Made by a program: the position numbers and the translations under genes
Notes under the pieces: model-generated
What the model saw: the letters and a program-made list of their open reading frames with translations, nothing else
What the model was told of the DNA's origin: nothing
The model's database searches: none
In this document: positions 1 to 9,287 of the stretch, in pieces
Layout of the letters: each line of letters starts with the position of its first letter
Numbering within the stretch: position 1 is the first letter of the stretch
Assembly: GCF_000732635.1 (NCBI RefSeq)
Contig: NZ_JPMD01000018.1
Location: 1 to 42,404 of the forward strand
DNA from: Clostridium sulfidigenes
GTDB taxonomy: Bacteria > Bacillota > Clostridia > Clostridiales > Clostridiaceae
Direction: 5' to 3'
Length of the DNA: 42,404 bases

Positions 1-53
1 TATACTAATAATTACTATTTATACGTTGAACTTTTATGTAAAAAACTATATAA

Positions 54-67
54 TTAGTATATACTAA
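54..67. repeat. Perfect 14-bp palindrome upstream of first gene
   Basis: TTAGTATATACTAA reads the same on both strands, about 95 bases before the first gene. It could be an operator, but in DNA this A+T-rich a chance palindrome is possible. I found no convincing promoter pair in bases 1-143. Confidence 0.3.
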
Positions 68-161
68 CAATAGAATTATAGTATAGTAAACTATTTTAAA
101 TGATATAATTTAAAAATGTCGGAAGATTTCAATAATAACCAAGATGAGAAGGAGATTAGTT

Positions 162-620
162 ATGGAAATAAGTTTAAATTTAATAGAAGAAGCAGTTAAA
201 TCCAATAGTATTGAGGAAGTAAGAAAAGCATTAATTGAATACATAAGAGTTGAACCGGAAAATTCAGAAAAAATTATAAATGCATTAAATTATGCTAAAG
301 AAAACATTAAGGGATTATTTGAAATTCATGATGGAGCAAAACTAGAAGAGGATAATAAGTGGACTAAAGAATATTTTTTGAAAACCCTTCAAGATTTATC
401 AAACAACTTTTCAGAAGAAAGATTTAACCATTTGTGCTTAGTAGGAGCTTTTATATATCCAAATGAAGATATTATAGAACAGGATACAGTTATAATTAAC
501 AATGTGAAACCTATTTCAGATGCTGAAATTAAATTTGAAAAAGTAAAGTCTGCTCTTGCATTAGGAACTGGACTTTTAATAGGATACATCATTGGTAAAA
601 AGATTAATAAAAAAAGATAA
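162..620 (+). CDS. Hypothetical protein with C-terminal membrane anchor
   Basis: I do not recognise this 152-aa protein. An in-frame ATG lies 18 bases upstream at 144, but the AAGGAGA ribosome site sits between the two, so I use the ATG at 162. The body is charged and predicted helical (residues 1-125). It ends in one hydrophobic run (ALALGTGLLIGYIIG) followed by a lysine-rich tail, which suggests a single tail-anchored membrane segment with most of the protein in the cytoplasm. The internal stretch SEERFNHLCLVGAFIYP is the most distinctive part. It stands alone, faces a minus-strand gene, and is closed by a bidirectional terminator. Function unknown. Confidence 0.75.
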   Translation: MEISLNLIEEAVKSNSIEEVRKALIEYIRVEPENSEKIINALNYAKENIKGLFEIHDGAKLEEDNKWTKEYFLKTLQDLSNNFSEERFNHLCLVGAFIYPNEDIIEQDTVIINNVKPISDAEIKFEKVKSALALGTGLLIGYIIGKKINKKR

Positions 621-627
621 TATATAT

Positions 628-677
628 TAAAATGCCCTATTAGTATTTTATTGAATTAATACTAATAGGGCATTTTA
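628..677. terminator. Bidirectional terminator
   Basis: A nearly perfect 19-bp stem (AAATGCCCTATTAGTATT and its complement) with A-rich and T-rich flanks lies between two convergent genes. It can stop transcription from both sides. Confidence 0.85.
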
Positions 678-720
678 ATGTTTTTAGGAATTATAATGTA
701 TTGAAATTATTTTACAACTT

Positions 721-1164
721 TTATTTAAAACTACTACTATATAATTCATATCTTTCAATATGATTAATATGTTTTTGATAATCTTTATTCATTAAATTTA
801 TAGTAGTATAGCTTTCACGATTAATAAAATTAGGATCTGATATTAATTTACAACCTAAATTTAATACATTATTTGCAGCTTCACAAGTTTTTTTTAAAAG
901 CTCTTTTTCAATAACTGTAGCATCAATATTAATATATGAATTTATATCAACACAATTATCAATTTCTATAGGATTACCACCTAAATCAGTTATTATATTA
1001 CATATTCTATATGCATGTTTTTGGTAGTCATTTCGAACTTTAGATATTTGAGAAATAACATCTTCGTTTTTAGAGTGCTTTATATAATCTTCAAAAATGT
1101 TTATATCAATATATATGCCCTGTAATAATTCATTTAAACTATTAACTATATATTTTTTATCCAA
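721..1164 (-). CDS. Small helical protein, possibly ferritin-like
   Basis: The protein has about 147 residues. The reading frame opens at a TTG (1173) that directly abuts the AAGGAG ribosome site, with no spacing, so the next TTG, 9 bases after that site at 1164, is the likelier start. The sequence looks all-helical, with a repeated motif: RNDYQKHAYRICNIITDLGG near residue 47 and NKDYQKHINHIERYE near the C-terminus. Paired DYQKH helices and a GG-P turn recall small ferritin-like four-helix bundles (DUF2383 type), but I do not see a full di-iron ligand set. Treat the assignment as a fold guess. It lies between a bidirectional terminator and the nhaC terminator, so it is probably monocistronic. 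Confidence 0.6.
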   Translation of the reverse strand: MDKKYIVNSLNELLQGIYIDINIFEDYIKHSKNEDVISQISKVRNDYQKHAYRICNIITDLGGNPIEIDNCVDINSYINIDATVIEKELLKKTCEAANNVLNLGCKLISDPNFINRESYTTINLMNKDYQKHINHIERYELYSSSFK

Positions 1165-1214
1165 GAAAATCAACTCCTTGCAATAATATTCATTATATTA
1201 TTGCCTAAGTAGTA

Positions 1215-1243
1215 TTGACATTATTTATATTAGAAAATATTAT
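1215..1243 (+). promoter_or_regulatory. Promoter-like pair pointing antisense to the nhaC 3' end
   Basis: TTGACA, a 17-base spacer, then TATTAT on the plus strand. No plus-strand gene follows: transcription would run into the nhaC terminator hairpin and antisense to the end of nhaC. It may make a short RNA or be fortuitous. Confidence 0.35.
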
Positions 1244-1251
1244 AAAAGGAT

Positions 1252-1279
1252 AAAAAGGCCATTTAATATATGACCTTTT
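1252..1279 (-). terminator. Terminator of nhaC
   Basis: On the minus strand AAAGGTCA pairs with TGGCCTTT (one G-U) and a T-run follows, 10 bases past the nhaC stop codon. Confidence 0.7.
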
Positions 1280-1288
1280 CAAAGCATA

Positions 1289-2734
1289 CTAGGATTTGAT
1301 AACTGGTTTGTCTAGTTTTTCTGGGTCTTCTAGTTTTTCCATTGAGAATCCTGTGTATCCATAAACTATTGATATTATAGGATTTATATAGTTCAAGAAG
1401 CAGAATGGTGCATATAAGAAACAAGAAACACCAAGAGTAGTAGACATAAATGCTCCACAGGTGTTCCATGGAATAAATGGTGATGTTAATGTTCCAGAAT
1501 CTTCTAGAGCTCTAGATAAATTCTTAGGTGCTAAGCCACGTTTAGCATATTCATCTTTATACATTCTACCTGGAATAACTATAGATAAATATTGATCTCC
1601 AGCAAGTATATTAACAACAATGCAAGAAATTATAGTGATTAGTACAAGAGAACCTGTATTAACGGCAAGTCTAAGTAATTTTTCAGCAAGTACATTTAAG
1701 AATCCAGCTTTCTCCATTATACCACCAAAGGTCATCGCACATATAATTAAAGAAACGGTATACATCATACCTTGAAGGCCGCCTCGAGTTAATAGTTCAT
1801 CTACAATTTCAACTCCAGTTTCACTTACATATCCATCATTTAAAATATTAACTATATCACCATAATTAGAACCTTGTACTAAAACAGCTAAAAGAACTCC
1901 TGCAGCAACACCAATTAGTAGCCCTGGAATTGCAGGCATTTTTTTTATGACAAGTATTATTACTATTATTGGAGGTAGCAATAGAATAGGGTTAATAACA
2001 CCAGAGGCTTTTAGACCATCAAATATTACATTCAATTTTGATACATCCAATTCTTGGCCTGCATATTTCATCCCAAGTATAGCGAATAGTATAAGAGATA
2101 TTATTAAACTTGGTGTTGTAGTATAAAACATATGCTTAATGTGATCAAATAAAGTAGAACCAGCCATAGCAGGAGCTAAGTTAGTTGTATCAGAAAGCGG
2201 TGACATTTTATCTCCAAAATATGCACCAGATATTATAGCACCAGCTATCATTGGAGTTGGAATTCCTAAACCAATACCTACGCCTATAAGTGCTATACCT
2301 ACAGTACCAGCAGTTGTCCACGAACTTCCAGTGGCTAATGAAACTATAGAACATATTATACATGTAGCAACTAAGAATATACCAGGAGATAAAATTTTAA
2401 GTCCGTAATAAATCATTGTTGGTACAGTACCACTTAATATCCAAGCACCAATTAAAACTCCAATTATCATAAGTATTATAATTGCTTGCATTGACATTTG
2501 AATAGTGTCGATAAATCCTTTTTCGAGATCTTCCCATTTAAATCCAATACATAAAGCTGTAATAGTTGCAGCTGCAGCTGCAATTATTAAAGGAATATGT
2601 GGACTTGATTCATAGAATATAATTGCAATAGATAAAGAAACAATGAGAACTAAAATAGGTATAAGAGCTTGCCAAACTTTTGGCTTTCTAGGTGGGGGAG
2701 CTATCTTACTAGATTTTTGTTTTTTTTCTTTCAT
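1289..2734 (-). CDS. nhaC: NhaC-family Na+/H+ antiporter
   Basis: An integral membrane antiporter of about 481 residues with some 11-12 hydrophobic segments. The family exchanges Na+ for protons, and some members (MleN) couple malate uptake and lactate export. The signature stretch GDKMSPLSDTTNLAPAMAGS, near the middle, is diagnostic of NhaC and probably lines the ion path. A second hallmark near the C-terminus is LEDSGTLTSPFIPWNTCGA. GTG (2743) and TTG (2740) codons precede the ATG, but the AGGAG site is 10 bases from the ATG at 2734, so I take that. The N-terminus is a basic cytoplasmic tail (EKKQKSSKIAPPPRKPK). The substrate cannot be fixed from sequence. It appears to be a single-gene unit. 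Confidence 0.93.
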   Translation of the reverse strand: MKEKKQKSSKIAPPPRKPKVWQALIPILVLIVSLSIAIIFYESSPHIPLIIAAAAATITALCIGFKWEDLEKGFIDTIQMSMQAIIILMIIGVLIGAWILSGTVPTMIYYGLKILSPGIFLVATCIICSIVSLATGSSWTTAGTVGIALIGVGIGLGIPTPMIAGAIISGAYFGDKMSPLSDTTNLAPAMAGSTLFDHIKHMFYTTTPSLIISLILFAILGMKYAGQELDVSKLNVIFDGLKASGVINPILLLPPIIVIILVIKKMPAIPGLLIGVAAGVLLAVLVQGSNYGDIVNILNDGYVSETGVEIVDELLTRGGLQGMMYTVSLIICAMTFGGIMEKAGFLNVLAEKLLRLAVNTGSLVLITIISCIVVNILAGDQYLSIVIPGRMYKDEYAKRGLAPKNLSRALEDSGTLTSPFIPWNTCGAFMSTTLGVSCFLYAPFCFLNYINPIISIVYGYTGFSMEKLEDPEKLDKPVIKS

Positions 2735-2942
2735 TAACAACACACTCCTATATTAAATTCCAATTTAAGTAATTAAATAAATTATATATCAGTATAATTA
2801 TAATTGCAATACTATTCAGAAAATTTACGAATTAAAAAGTCGTATTTAATATTATGCATTTTTATGAAAAATAACTGATATAAACAGCTATTATAATTGG
2901 TTTATGAAACTTGATAAATTATTATATTCATTTTATTATGAT

Positions 2943-2973
2943 AAAAAAAAGAGTACAAAAAAACTTTGTACCC
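2943..2973 (-). terminator. Terminator of hemA-hemL
   Basis: On the minus strand GGTACAAA and TTTGTACT form a stem followed by eight or more T. It lies about 30 bases past the hemL stop. Confidence 0.8.
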
Positions 2974-3003
2974 TAAGTGATTATAAATGTTATAATTATA
3001 CAT

Positions 3004-4278
3004 TTATATATTAAATGATTTATAGGCTGTAAGAAATTTATTTATATCATCTTCGCTATGAGAAATTGATAGGAACATTGCTTCAAATTGTGATGGTGGT
3101 AAATTAATTCCTTTGTCTAACATATGCATAAAATATTTTCTAAATATGTTTGTATTACAACTTTTAGCATCTTCGTAATTATTAATTTCATTTAAATCTG
3201 TAAAAAATACAGTCATCATCCCACCAACTCTATTAATTACTACATTTATATTTTTTTCTTTTGAAATTTCTTTAATACCATTTTCTAATCTTGTTCCTAT
3301 GGTTTCTATATGGGTATATATATCTTGTTTTTCATGTAATTCTTTAACTGTTGCTATTCCAGCAGCCATAACAAGAGGATTACCTGACATGGTTCCTGCC
3401 TGATACACAGGGCCTAATGGAGCAAGTAGTTCCATAATTTCACGTCTTCCGCCATAAGCCCCACAAGGTAAGCCGCCTCCAATAATTTTACCATAGGTAA
3501 TAAGATCAGGTTTAACATTTGGGAATAGCTCTCTTGCACCTTTATATGCAATTCTGAAACCACACATTACTTCATCAAATATTAATAAAGTACCATTATT
3601 TTTACAAAGTTTATCTAAGTTCTCCATGAACTCCATAGAAGGTTTAACAACCCCCATATTTCCAGCAATAGGTTCAATAATAACACAAGCTATATCATTA
3701 CTATACGCAGTAAATATTTCTTTTAAATTATCTATATCGTTATAATTAGCAACAATTGTATGCTCTATGTGTTCTTTAGGTATACCAGCACTTCCAGGTA
3801 TGCCACAAGTCATAACACCAGAACCTGCACTTACTAAAAATCCATCATAATGACCGTGATAACAACCAGCAAATTTAACAATTTTATTTCTCTTAGTATA
3901 GCCTCTTGCTAATTTAATTGCACTCATAGTAGCTTCAGTACCAGAGTTAACCATCCTAATCATATCAATTGAGGCAGTTTCACATAAAAGTTTTGCTAAG
4001 TCTAATTCTAATTTTGTTGGTGCACCAAAGGCTATAGCTGTTTCTGAAGTATTTTTTATAGCATCAACAACTCTGGAGTTACAATGCCCTAAAATCATAG
4101 GTCCCCAAGCTCCAACAAAATCTATGTATTCTTTATTTTCTTCGTCATATATTTTAGAACCCATACCAGATTTTATAATAGGAGGGGTAATACCCATATC
4201 CTTAAGTGCTCTTACTGGACTATTAACTCCTCCGGGAATATACTTTTTGCTTTCTTCAAATATAGTTTTATTGTTCAT
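3004..4278 (-). CDS. hemL: Glutamate-1-semialdehyde 2,1-aminomutase
   Basis: PLP enzyme that converts glutamate-1-semialdehyde to 5-aminolevulinate, the second step of the C5 tetrapyrrole pathway. The 424 residues match the family length. Visible landmarks: the N-terminal [36 protein letters not shown] near 111-126, FDEVMCGFR at 234-242 (Asp235 should contact the pyridine nitrogen), and [11 protein letters not shown], where Lys264 is the expected Schiff-base lysine. An AGGAGG ribosome site lies 9 bases before the ATG. It follows hemA by 13 bases and is surely cotranscribed with it, so glutamyl-tRNA is channelled to 5-aminolevulinate by two adjacent gene products. The rest of the pathway is 12 kb away on the other strand. 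Confidence 0.97.
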   Translation of the reverse strand: MNNKTIFEESKKYIPGGVNSPVRALKDMGITPPIIKSGMGSKIYDEENKEYIDFVGAWGPMILGHCNSRVVDAIKNTSETAIAFGAPTKLELDLAKLLCETASIDMIRMVNSGTEATMSAIKLARGYTKRNKIVKFAGCYHGHYDGFLVSAGSGVMTCGIPGSAGIPKEHIEHTIVANYNDIDNLKEIFTAYSNDIACVIIEPIAGNMGVVKPSMEFMENLDKLCKNNGTLLIFDEVMCGFRIAYKGARELFPNVKPDLITYGKIIGGGLPCGAYGGRREIMELLAPLGPVYQAGTMSGNPLVMAAGIATVKELHEKQDIYTHIETIGTRLENGIKEISKEKNINVVINRVGGMMTVFFTDLNEINNYEDAKSCNTNIFRKYFMHMLDKGINLPPSQFEAMFLSISHSEDDINKFLTAYKSFNI

Positions 4279-4291
4279 TAAGCTCTTCCTC

Positions 4292-5533
4292 CTAATTAAT
4301 TTTATTTAGAAAAATACGTTCAATTAACTCATAGGCGTCCTTATTATTTCCTTTTAAAGTTTCTTCTTTTAAAACTTCAATGGCACGATTTATATATGTG
4401 TTAGCACTACTTTTTAAAAGGGTAGCTACAAGCTTGTCATTATCTTTAGTGTACTTTTTATTTTTAAAGGTTTTAAGATTATTTTCCACAAGTAATTTAC
4501 CTTCTTCTTTTACATCTTTAATTATACCACTTAAGGACATTAACTTTAAAAAATTATTATATTCATCATAGTATTTCTTTATTATATATTTATTTGAATT
4601 CATAATATTTCTTCGCTGAATCTTATTTTCTTTATCTACATTTTGAAGATTATCTAAATTAAATAAACATATATTTTTTAATTCATTACAAGAATCTTCA
4701 ACATTAATTGGTAAGGAAAGATCAAAAATTAAAATTGGTTGTGAAGGGAGATCTTTCTTTAGTACAATTGGAGTAGGGGAAGAAGTACAGCATATTAAAG
4801 CATCTATATATTTATAAGTATCTACCATATTATCAATGGGTATAATTTCAATCTTTTTATTTTCCATTAGTTCTATATTTTTTATTATAATACTATGATT
4901 AATAACCTTATCTGTATTTCTTACTACAATATATATTTTATCTAAGATATCTTGTTTTCCTATAAGATAATTTAAAGTTAATTGAGCCATTTTACCAAAA
5001 CCTAATATTAATATATTTTTACAACCTTGGTCTATAGCTTTTTTAGCAGCAATAGATGAATAGGACACAGGTGTCTTATATAGTTTACTTTCGGTTTTAA
5101 ACTCTTTACCACAACTAATAGCCATTGTAAATAGCTTATCAAAAGAAGCTTTTATCACTTTTAACTCTTTACTTTTTAAGTAGGCATCTTTTACTTGACC
5201 TAAGATTTGATCTTCACCTAAAATTTTTGAATGAAACCCACAACTAACTTCCAGTAAGTGAGTTATAGCCTTGCTATCATTAGAGTAAAATATATATTTA
5301 ATAAATTCTTCATCCCAATTAAGTGTATTGAATACTTCTTGTATTATGATATTTTGAGATAGGGAAGATTTTAAGTATATTTCTGTTCTATTACAGGTAT
5401 TAATTATAACAACTTCTTCGCATAGAGTTTCTTTCATTTTTAGTAATATTCCATCTATATTATCTTGGGATATTGCTAGTTTAGCTCTTAAAATTAAATC
5501 AAGTTCTTTCTTTATTCCAATTAAATGAATCAT
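4292..5533 (-). CDS. hemA: Glutamyl-tRNA reductase
   Basis: NADPH-dependent reduction of glutamyl-tRNA(Glu) to glutamate-1-semialdehyde, the committed and usually rate-limiting tetrapyrrole step. The protein has 413 residues. Catalytic Cys47 lies in the TCNRTE motif, followed by the conserved [13 protein letters not shown] stretch and a Rossmann segment ([12 protein letters not shown]). The C-terminal helical dimerisation region is shorter on motifs and lysine-rich, as in other clostridia. A TTG lies 12 bases upstream, but the ATG at 5533 has the better-spaced GGGGGT site. First gene of hemA-hemL. Its promoter shares a -35 region with the divergent membrane-protein gene, and its leader contains a GC-rich hairpin (5586-5600). 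Confidence 0.95.
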   Translation of the reverse strand: MIHLIGIKKELDLILRAKLAISQDNIDGILLKMKETLCEEVVIINTCNRTEIYLKSSLSQNIIIQEVFNTLNWDEEFIKYIFYSNDSKAITHLLEVSCGFHSKILGEDQILGQVKDAYLKSKELKVIKASFDKLFTMAISCGKEFKTESKLYKTPVSYSSIAAKKAIDQGCKNILILGFGKMAQLTLNYLIGKQDILDKIYIVVRNTDKVINHSIIIKNIELMENKKIEIIPIDNMVDTYKYIDALICCTSSPTPIVLKKDLPSQPILIFDLSLPINVEDSCNELKNICLFNLDNLQNVDKENKIQRRNIMNSNKYIIKKYYDEYNNFLKLMSLSGIIKDVKEEGKLLVENNLKTFKNKKYTKDNDKLVATLLKSSANTYINRAIEVLKEETLKGNNKDAYELIERIFLNKIN

Positions 5534-5585
5534 TTTTACCCCCAAATCTATGAAATTACTAAATTTTATTTAATCAAATTTAAAA

Positions 5586-5600
5586 CCCACTACAAGTGGG
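5586..5600 (-). promoter_or_regulatory. Hairpin in the hemA leader
   Basis: CCCAC-TTGTA-GTGGG, followed on the minus strand by TTTTAAATTT. It lies about 53 bases before the hemA start codon, inside the predicted transcript. It could be a weak attenuator or a repressor target. The stem is short (5 bp) but contrasts with the A+T-rich surroundings. Confidence 0.4.
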
Positions 5601-5631
5601 CACATTATAACTCATATATTGTAACATGAAA

Positions 5632-5660
5632 ATTATACTATATGAAAATTTTTTTGACAA
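5632..5660 (-). promoter_or_regulatory. hemA promoter
   Basis: On the minus strand TTGTCA, a 17-base spacer and TATAAT. The -35 box overlaps the divergent -35 box of the opposite promoter. Confidence 0.7.
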
Positions 5661-5682
5661 TGATAAAATAAGATAATAAAAT
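5654..5682 (+). promoter_or_regulatory. Promoter of the DUF1461 gene
   Basis: TTGACA (5654-5659), a 17-base spacer, TAAAAT (5677-5682). It overlaps the -35 region of the hemA promoter on the other strand. Confidence 0.7.
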
Positions 5683-5732
5683 TGTATTGTATAGATTACT
5701 AATTTCTAACAAATAAAAGGTGAGGTAATACT

Positions 5733-6380
5733 ATGAAAAAGTTTATTCTAAATGTCCTTATTTCTATTACAGGTTGTGTTTTAATTATTCTTATTTCTAC
5801 TTTAATAGTAACAAGCATAAAACCTATTTATACATACAGTATTAATAAATTTAATATGGAGGAGAGAACAAGCTTATCTATTGCGGAGATGAAAAAAAAT
5901 TATTCGTATGTAATAGACTATTTGTTATATAATAACAACGACAAATTTGAACTACCATCTTTAGAATCATCAGAGGCTGGTGCTTTTCATTTTAAAGAAG
6001 TAAAGGAATTATTTAAACTAGCTAAGATTACTATATTAAGTTTAATAATTACGTTAGCCATATTGTCTGTACTGTATACTAGCAGTTATAAGAGCTATAT
6101 TTATATAAAATATATTTCCATTATATCAATTATAACTCCGGTTACAATCTCAATAGTTGTAAGTATTAACTTTAATTTTTTCTTTACAATATTCCATAAA
6201 ATTTTTTTTAATAATGATAAATGGATTTTTGATCCAAACACAGATCCTATTATAAACATACTACCTGAAGAGTTTTTTGCATTATGTGCTGGTACTATTG
6301 GAATTCTTTGCATAGTCATTGGAATAGTATTATATGTGTCGTATTACAATTATAATAAAAAGAATTTAAAAAGATATTAG
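5733..6380 (+). CDS. TIGR01906/DUF1461 family membrane protein
   Basis: A 215-aa integral membrane protein with four hydrophobic helices: about residues 5-30, 98-116, 125-150 and 183-206. The first looks like an uncleaved signal anchor. Between helices 1 and 2 lies the family motif region: NYSYVIDYLLY and GAFHFKEVKELF, predicted to be extracytoplasmic. Before the last helix comes FHKIFFNNDKWIFDP followed by ILPEEFF. This pattern fits the TIGR01906 (DUF1461) family, whose function is unknown as far as I know. A GAGGTAA ribosome site precedes the ATG. The gene is monocistronic, divergent from hemA, and its stop codon lies inside the bidirectional terminator. Confidence 0.88.
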   Translation: MKKFILNVLISITGCVLIILISTLIVTSIKPIYTYSINKFNMEERTSLSIAEMKKNYSYVIDYLLYNNNDKFELPSLESSEAGAFHFKEVKELFKLAKITILSLIITLAILSVLYTSSYKSYIYIKYISIISIITPVTISIVVSINFNFFFTIFHKIFFNNDKWIFDPNTDPIINILPEEFFALCAGTIGILCIVIGIVLYVSYYNYNKKNLKRY

Positions 6381-6403
6381 AAAAAATCTAATATCTTTTT
6401 AAA
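6365..6403. terminator. Bidirectional terminator
   Basis: A perfect 16-bp stem (TTTAAAAAGATATTAG and its complement) around a 7-base loop, between convergent genes. It overlaps the stop codon of the membrane-protein gene. Confidence 0.85.
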
Positions 6404-7579
6404 TTAAAGATAATTTACATTAACTTTTTTACCTAATGCAGTTAGTAATCTGGCTATGTCTTTAACAATTTTAATTTTTAAATTAAATTCATCTGGAAAA
6501 GATGGATTTTGATGAGCTGGATTAACTGCTTGCCCTATATATATATCTATGGATGTACCTTCATTAATTAACATATTAGTAATTCTAGAGGCACCATCAG
6601 AACCATTTATAGCACAGGGTATAGCATTCTTTTTAATGGAATTTAGATAATTTTTTAATAATTCCTTTACTTTATTTAAAGTCAGTATACCTTCTGTAAC
6701 CAAGTCTATCCCTTTCATAAATCCCATAGGCGGTACTTCCGAAGTATAATGCTTTAAGTCTATCTCTATCGGGGTGTGTAATGCATTAGATATTATATTA
6801 GCAGTAGTGCCACCACATACAATTTTTTTACCTGTAGCATTTTTCACAAGATTTATAAGAATATCATCATCATCCTTATTTTTAGGCGGCCCTGTAAAGA
6901 GAGAGATGTTTTGTTCCTTTCTTATCTTAATAGTTACTACTGTTGTATCATCCCCAGGTTTATTATCATATAAGTCTTTACAAACTTCTAATAGTTGTCT
7001 ACATATGTTTTGAGCAATCACCTCTTTATGGAGTACATTAGTTAGATATCTATTTATATGAGGCCATTCCCAACCTAAATTTAAGAGTCCACCTACACCA
7101 GCATGTACAACTCCGTCACTTATAATAACTAGAGCATCAGATTCATTCATATAAAATCTACTTTCAAAAATAACTTTACCATTCACTATACGTCGATTCT
7201 TCTTGATGTCACAACTACGATTATTTCTAAAAAGAAAAACAGGTGGATTATCGTACTCTACCATATATACCTCGCCACTGTTTTTAATTTTCACAATTGT
7301 AAAAGTGGAGTAGGCTAACTTTCTAACTTGACATTCAGGTAATGTATTAATTATAGTATCTATAGTCTCATCTATAGTAGCTCCTTCTTTTAACATAGTA
7401 ACTGCAATTTTAGATGTTAAAGTTCCTAGTATATTAGCTTTAACACCACTGCCAAGACCATCTGACATCACTACAATAATTCCATCTTCTGTATTAGCAA
7501 TTTCAACGTTGTCACCACAAAGTTCTTCACCGTGTTTATTCATACTCATATTAGCTACATCTAAGTAATATTTTCTCAT
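6404..7579 (-). CDS. SpoIIE-type (PP2C-like) phosphatase of hydrogenase-sensor operon
   Basis: A 391-aa protein. Residues 1-220 are a SpoIIE/PP2C phosphatase domain: VMSDGLGSG (37-45), ISDGVVHAG (153-161) and GDDTTVV (209-215) give the metal-binding aspartates. The family removes phosphate from serine or threonine of partner proteins, often anti-sigma-factor antagonists. Residues 221-391 form a second domain that I cannot assign; it contains KKIVCGGTTANIIS (251-264) and an acidic DDDD patch (236-239). No membrane segment or receptor domain is present, so input probably comes from the neighbouring hydrogenase-like PAS protein, whose stop is 1 base upstream of this start. Last gene of a three-gene operon. 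The substrate is unknown and none of its candidate partners is in the window. Confidence 0.88.
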   Translation of the reverse strand: MRKYYLDVANMSMNKHGEELCGDNVEIANTEDGIIVVMSDGLGSGVKANILGTLTSKIAVTMLKEGATIDETIDTIINTLPECQVRKLAYSTFTIVKIKNSGEVYMVEYDNPPVFLFRNNRSCDIKKNRRIVNGKVIFESRFYMNESDALVIISDGVVHAGVGGLLNLGWEWPHINRYLTNVLHKEVIAQNICRQLLEVCKDLYDNKPGDDTTVVTIKIRKEQNISLFTGPPKNKDDDDILINLVKNATGKKIVCGGTTANIISNALHTPIEIDLKHYTSEVPPMGFMKGIDLVTEGILTLNKVKELLKNYLNSIKKNAIPCAINGSDGASRITNMLINEGTSIDIYIGQAVNPAHQNPSFPDEFNLKIKIVKDIARLLTALGKKVNVNYL

Positions 7580-7580
7580 A

Positions 7581-9287
7581 TTAGTCTTCCTCTTCTAATA
7601 CTTTTTTTAACTCTAGGATAGCAACTTTAGTTTCTGCAGTAGTTTCACCAAGTAAGCTAGCAATTTCTTGAGCAACCATCATTTGCTTGTTTATAATTGT
7701 TTGGGTAACATCAATAGATTTACGCTTCAATTCAGTCAATTCTAATTTCCTATTTTCTTCCTCAGTTATGTCTGTAAATGTTATCAATAAAGATGAGTGA
7801 TTTTTAATATAAATTACACTTTTATACCCATGAAAATCTAACTTACTGTAGAAAACTTTTTTACCTAAAATATTCTTTTTTGTGTTGGCTACTTTTTTAA
7901 AGTCTAAGTCGTGTATAATTTCTGTTATAGGAACTCCTATTATACTTTCTTTTTCACAATTTAAAAACATTCTTCTTCCAGAGGGATTAATGTCCTTAAT
8001 CAATAAGTTATCATCAATTATAATTAAAGCATTAGGTGAATTTTTAAATATTTCACTATTCATATTTTCTGCTAATGATCTCATATAAGGTACACACATC
8101 TCAACCTCAGACATTCCATTGTAAACAGCAATGGCCTTTTCAACACAAGTGTTGTATCCACAAGCGCCACAGTTTAATTCATCTTCTTTAGTGTATTTTC
8201 CCATTTGTTTAAGAAGAACTTTAATTTCATCGTCTTTAGGTGTTAGCATATGGATTTTTTTATTTTCAAAGTTTCTTGTAAGATTAAGATTATCCTTATT
8301 TATATTAATAACTTTTGAATTATTATTTTTGGTTTTTAAGTAATCTTGAATTCTTTGGAGTCTAGTGTATACAGATTCATTATCAGATAATGTGCCTGGA
8401 CCGCCAAGACAACTTTCATTACAGGCACTTAATTCTATACACACATTCTTTAAAGTGCTATTTTTAAGTTCCTCTAAAATAACTTTACAATTTTCCAGAC
8501 CGTGAACCCTAATTACATTTAAATCTTTTTTATCAATAGTAGGTCTTATGGCATTTAATATTCCACCAACTACAGGATAGCGATCACCTCTTGTAGTACC
8601 GCTAAAATCTACTTCTCCATCTTCTAGTTCAGAATATTCAATACCATTTTCTTTTATATAGTCGATGATTTCGTCAAAGGTTAACACAGAATCAACAAAT
8701 CCTAAATTAGATTCAGATAAAGCTTCATATTTTTTAGATACACATGGACCTATAAAAACAGTATAAGGTTCCTCATATCTATTTTTTATGCTTTTTCCAT
8801 GGGCGACCATAGGAGAGGATACTGGTAAAACTAATGGAATTAATTCAGGATAATATTTTTCTATTAACATTACTATGGAAGGACAGCAACTTGTGATAAA
8901 TTCACTACTTGAACTACAATCAATCCTACATTCATATTCTTGAGTTACTAGTTCTGCACCTATGGAAACCTCTTCAATATAAGAAAAACCTAATTTTCTT
9001 AGAGCAGTTATCAATTTAGAAGGATGAGAGAATACTCCTCTAAAAGCAGGTGCTAATTGAGCAACAACTGTTTTATTGCTATTTAATGCTGCTTTGACAT
9101 CATCAATATCTGAAAGCACATGGCGGGCGTTTTGAGGACATACGACTAAACAATGACCACAAAAAATACATCTATCTTCTTGGATTTTAGCTTGATCATT
9201 TAAGACTTCTATAGCTTTAACTGTACAAGTACGTACACATTTGTAGCAATTTTTACAGTTAGCGGAGGAAAAATTCATTACTTGCAT
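7581..9287 (-). CDS. [FeFe]-hydrogenase-like iron-sulfur protein with PAS domain (probable sensor)
   Basis: The 568 residues carry four modules. Two [4Fe-4S] ferredoxin motifs (Cys11/14/17/21 and 40/43/46/50). An [FeFe]-hydrogenase H-cluster domain (about 70-320) with TSCCP (132-136), GPCVSKKYE (180-188) and SACNESC (287-293), so all four H-cluster cysteine ligands are present. A further Fe-S motif, CGACGYNTC with Cys398. Then a PAS domain (about 408-515) and a short helical tail. The usual L3 sequence MACPGGC is replaced by SACNESC, and the lid before it differs from catalytic hydrogenases. Architecture and neighbours fit the sensory (group C/D) hydrogenases rather than bulk H2 producers. 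The ATG at 9287 has an AAGGTG site and overlaps the upstream gene by 10 bases. Confidence 0.9.
   Translation of the reverse strand: MQVMNFSSANCKNCYKCVRTCTVKAIEVLNDQAKIQEDRCIFCGHCLVVCPQNARHVLSDIDDVKAALNSNKTVVAQLAPAFRGVFSHPSKLITALRKLGFSYIEEVSIGAELVTQEYECRIDCSSSSEFITSCCPSIVMLIEKYYPELIPLVLPVSSPMVAHGKSIKNRYEEPYTVFIGPCVSKKYEALSESNLGFVDSVLTFDEIIDYIKENGIEYSELEDGEVDFSGTTRGDRYPVVGGILNAIRPTIDKKDLNVIRVHGLENCKVILEELKNSTLKNVCIELSACNESCLGGPGTLSDNESVYTRLQRIQDYLKTKNNNSKVININKDNLNLTRNFENKKIHMLTPKDDEIKVLLKQMGKYTKEDELNCGACGYNTCVEKAIAVYNGMSEVEMCVPYMRSLAENMNSEIFKNSPNALIIIDDNLLIKDINPSGRRMFLNCEKESIIGVPITEIIHDLDFKKVANTKKNILGKKVFYSKLDFHGYKSVIYIKNHSSLLITFTDITEEENRKLELTELKRKSIDVTQTIINKQMMVAQEIASLLGETTAETKVAILELKKVLEEED

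Noticed and set aside
1..143. Promoter for the first gene
   Set aside because: A TATAAT occurs at 104-109, but nothing like a -35 box lies 16-18 bases upstream and no TG extension is present; A+T-rich DNA gives such matches by chance.
7581..9287. Catalytic H2-producing [FeFe]-hydrogenase
   Set aside because: All H-cluster cysteines are present, so activity is not excluded, but the altered L3 motif, PAS domain and phosphatase neighbour point to sensing.
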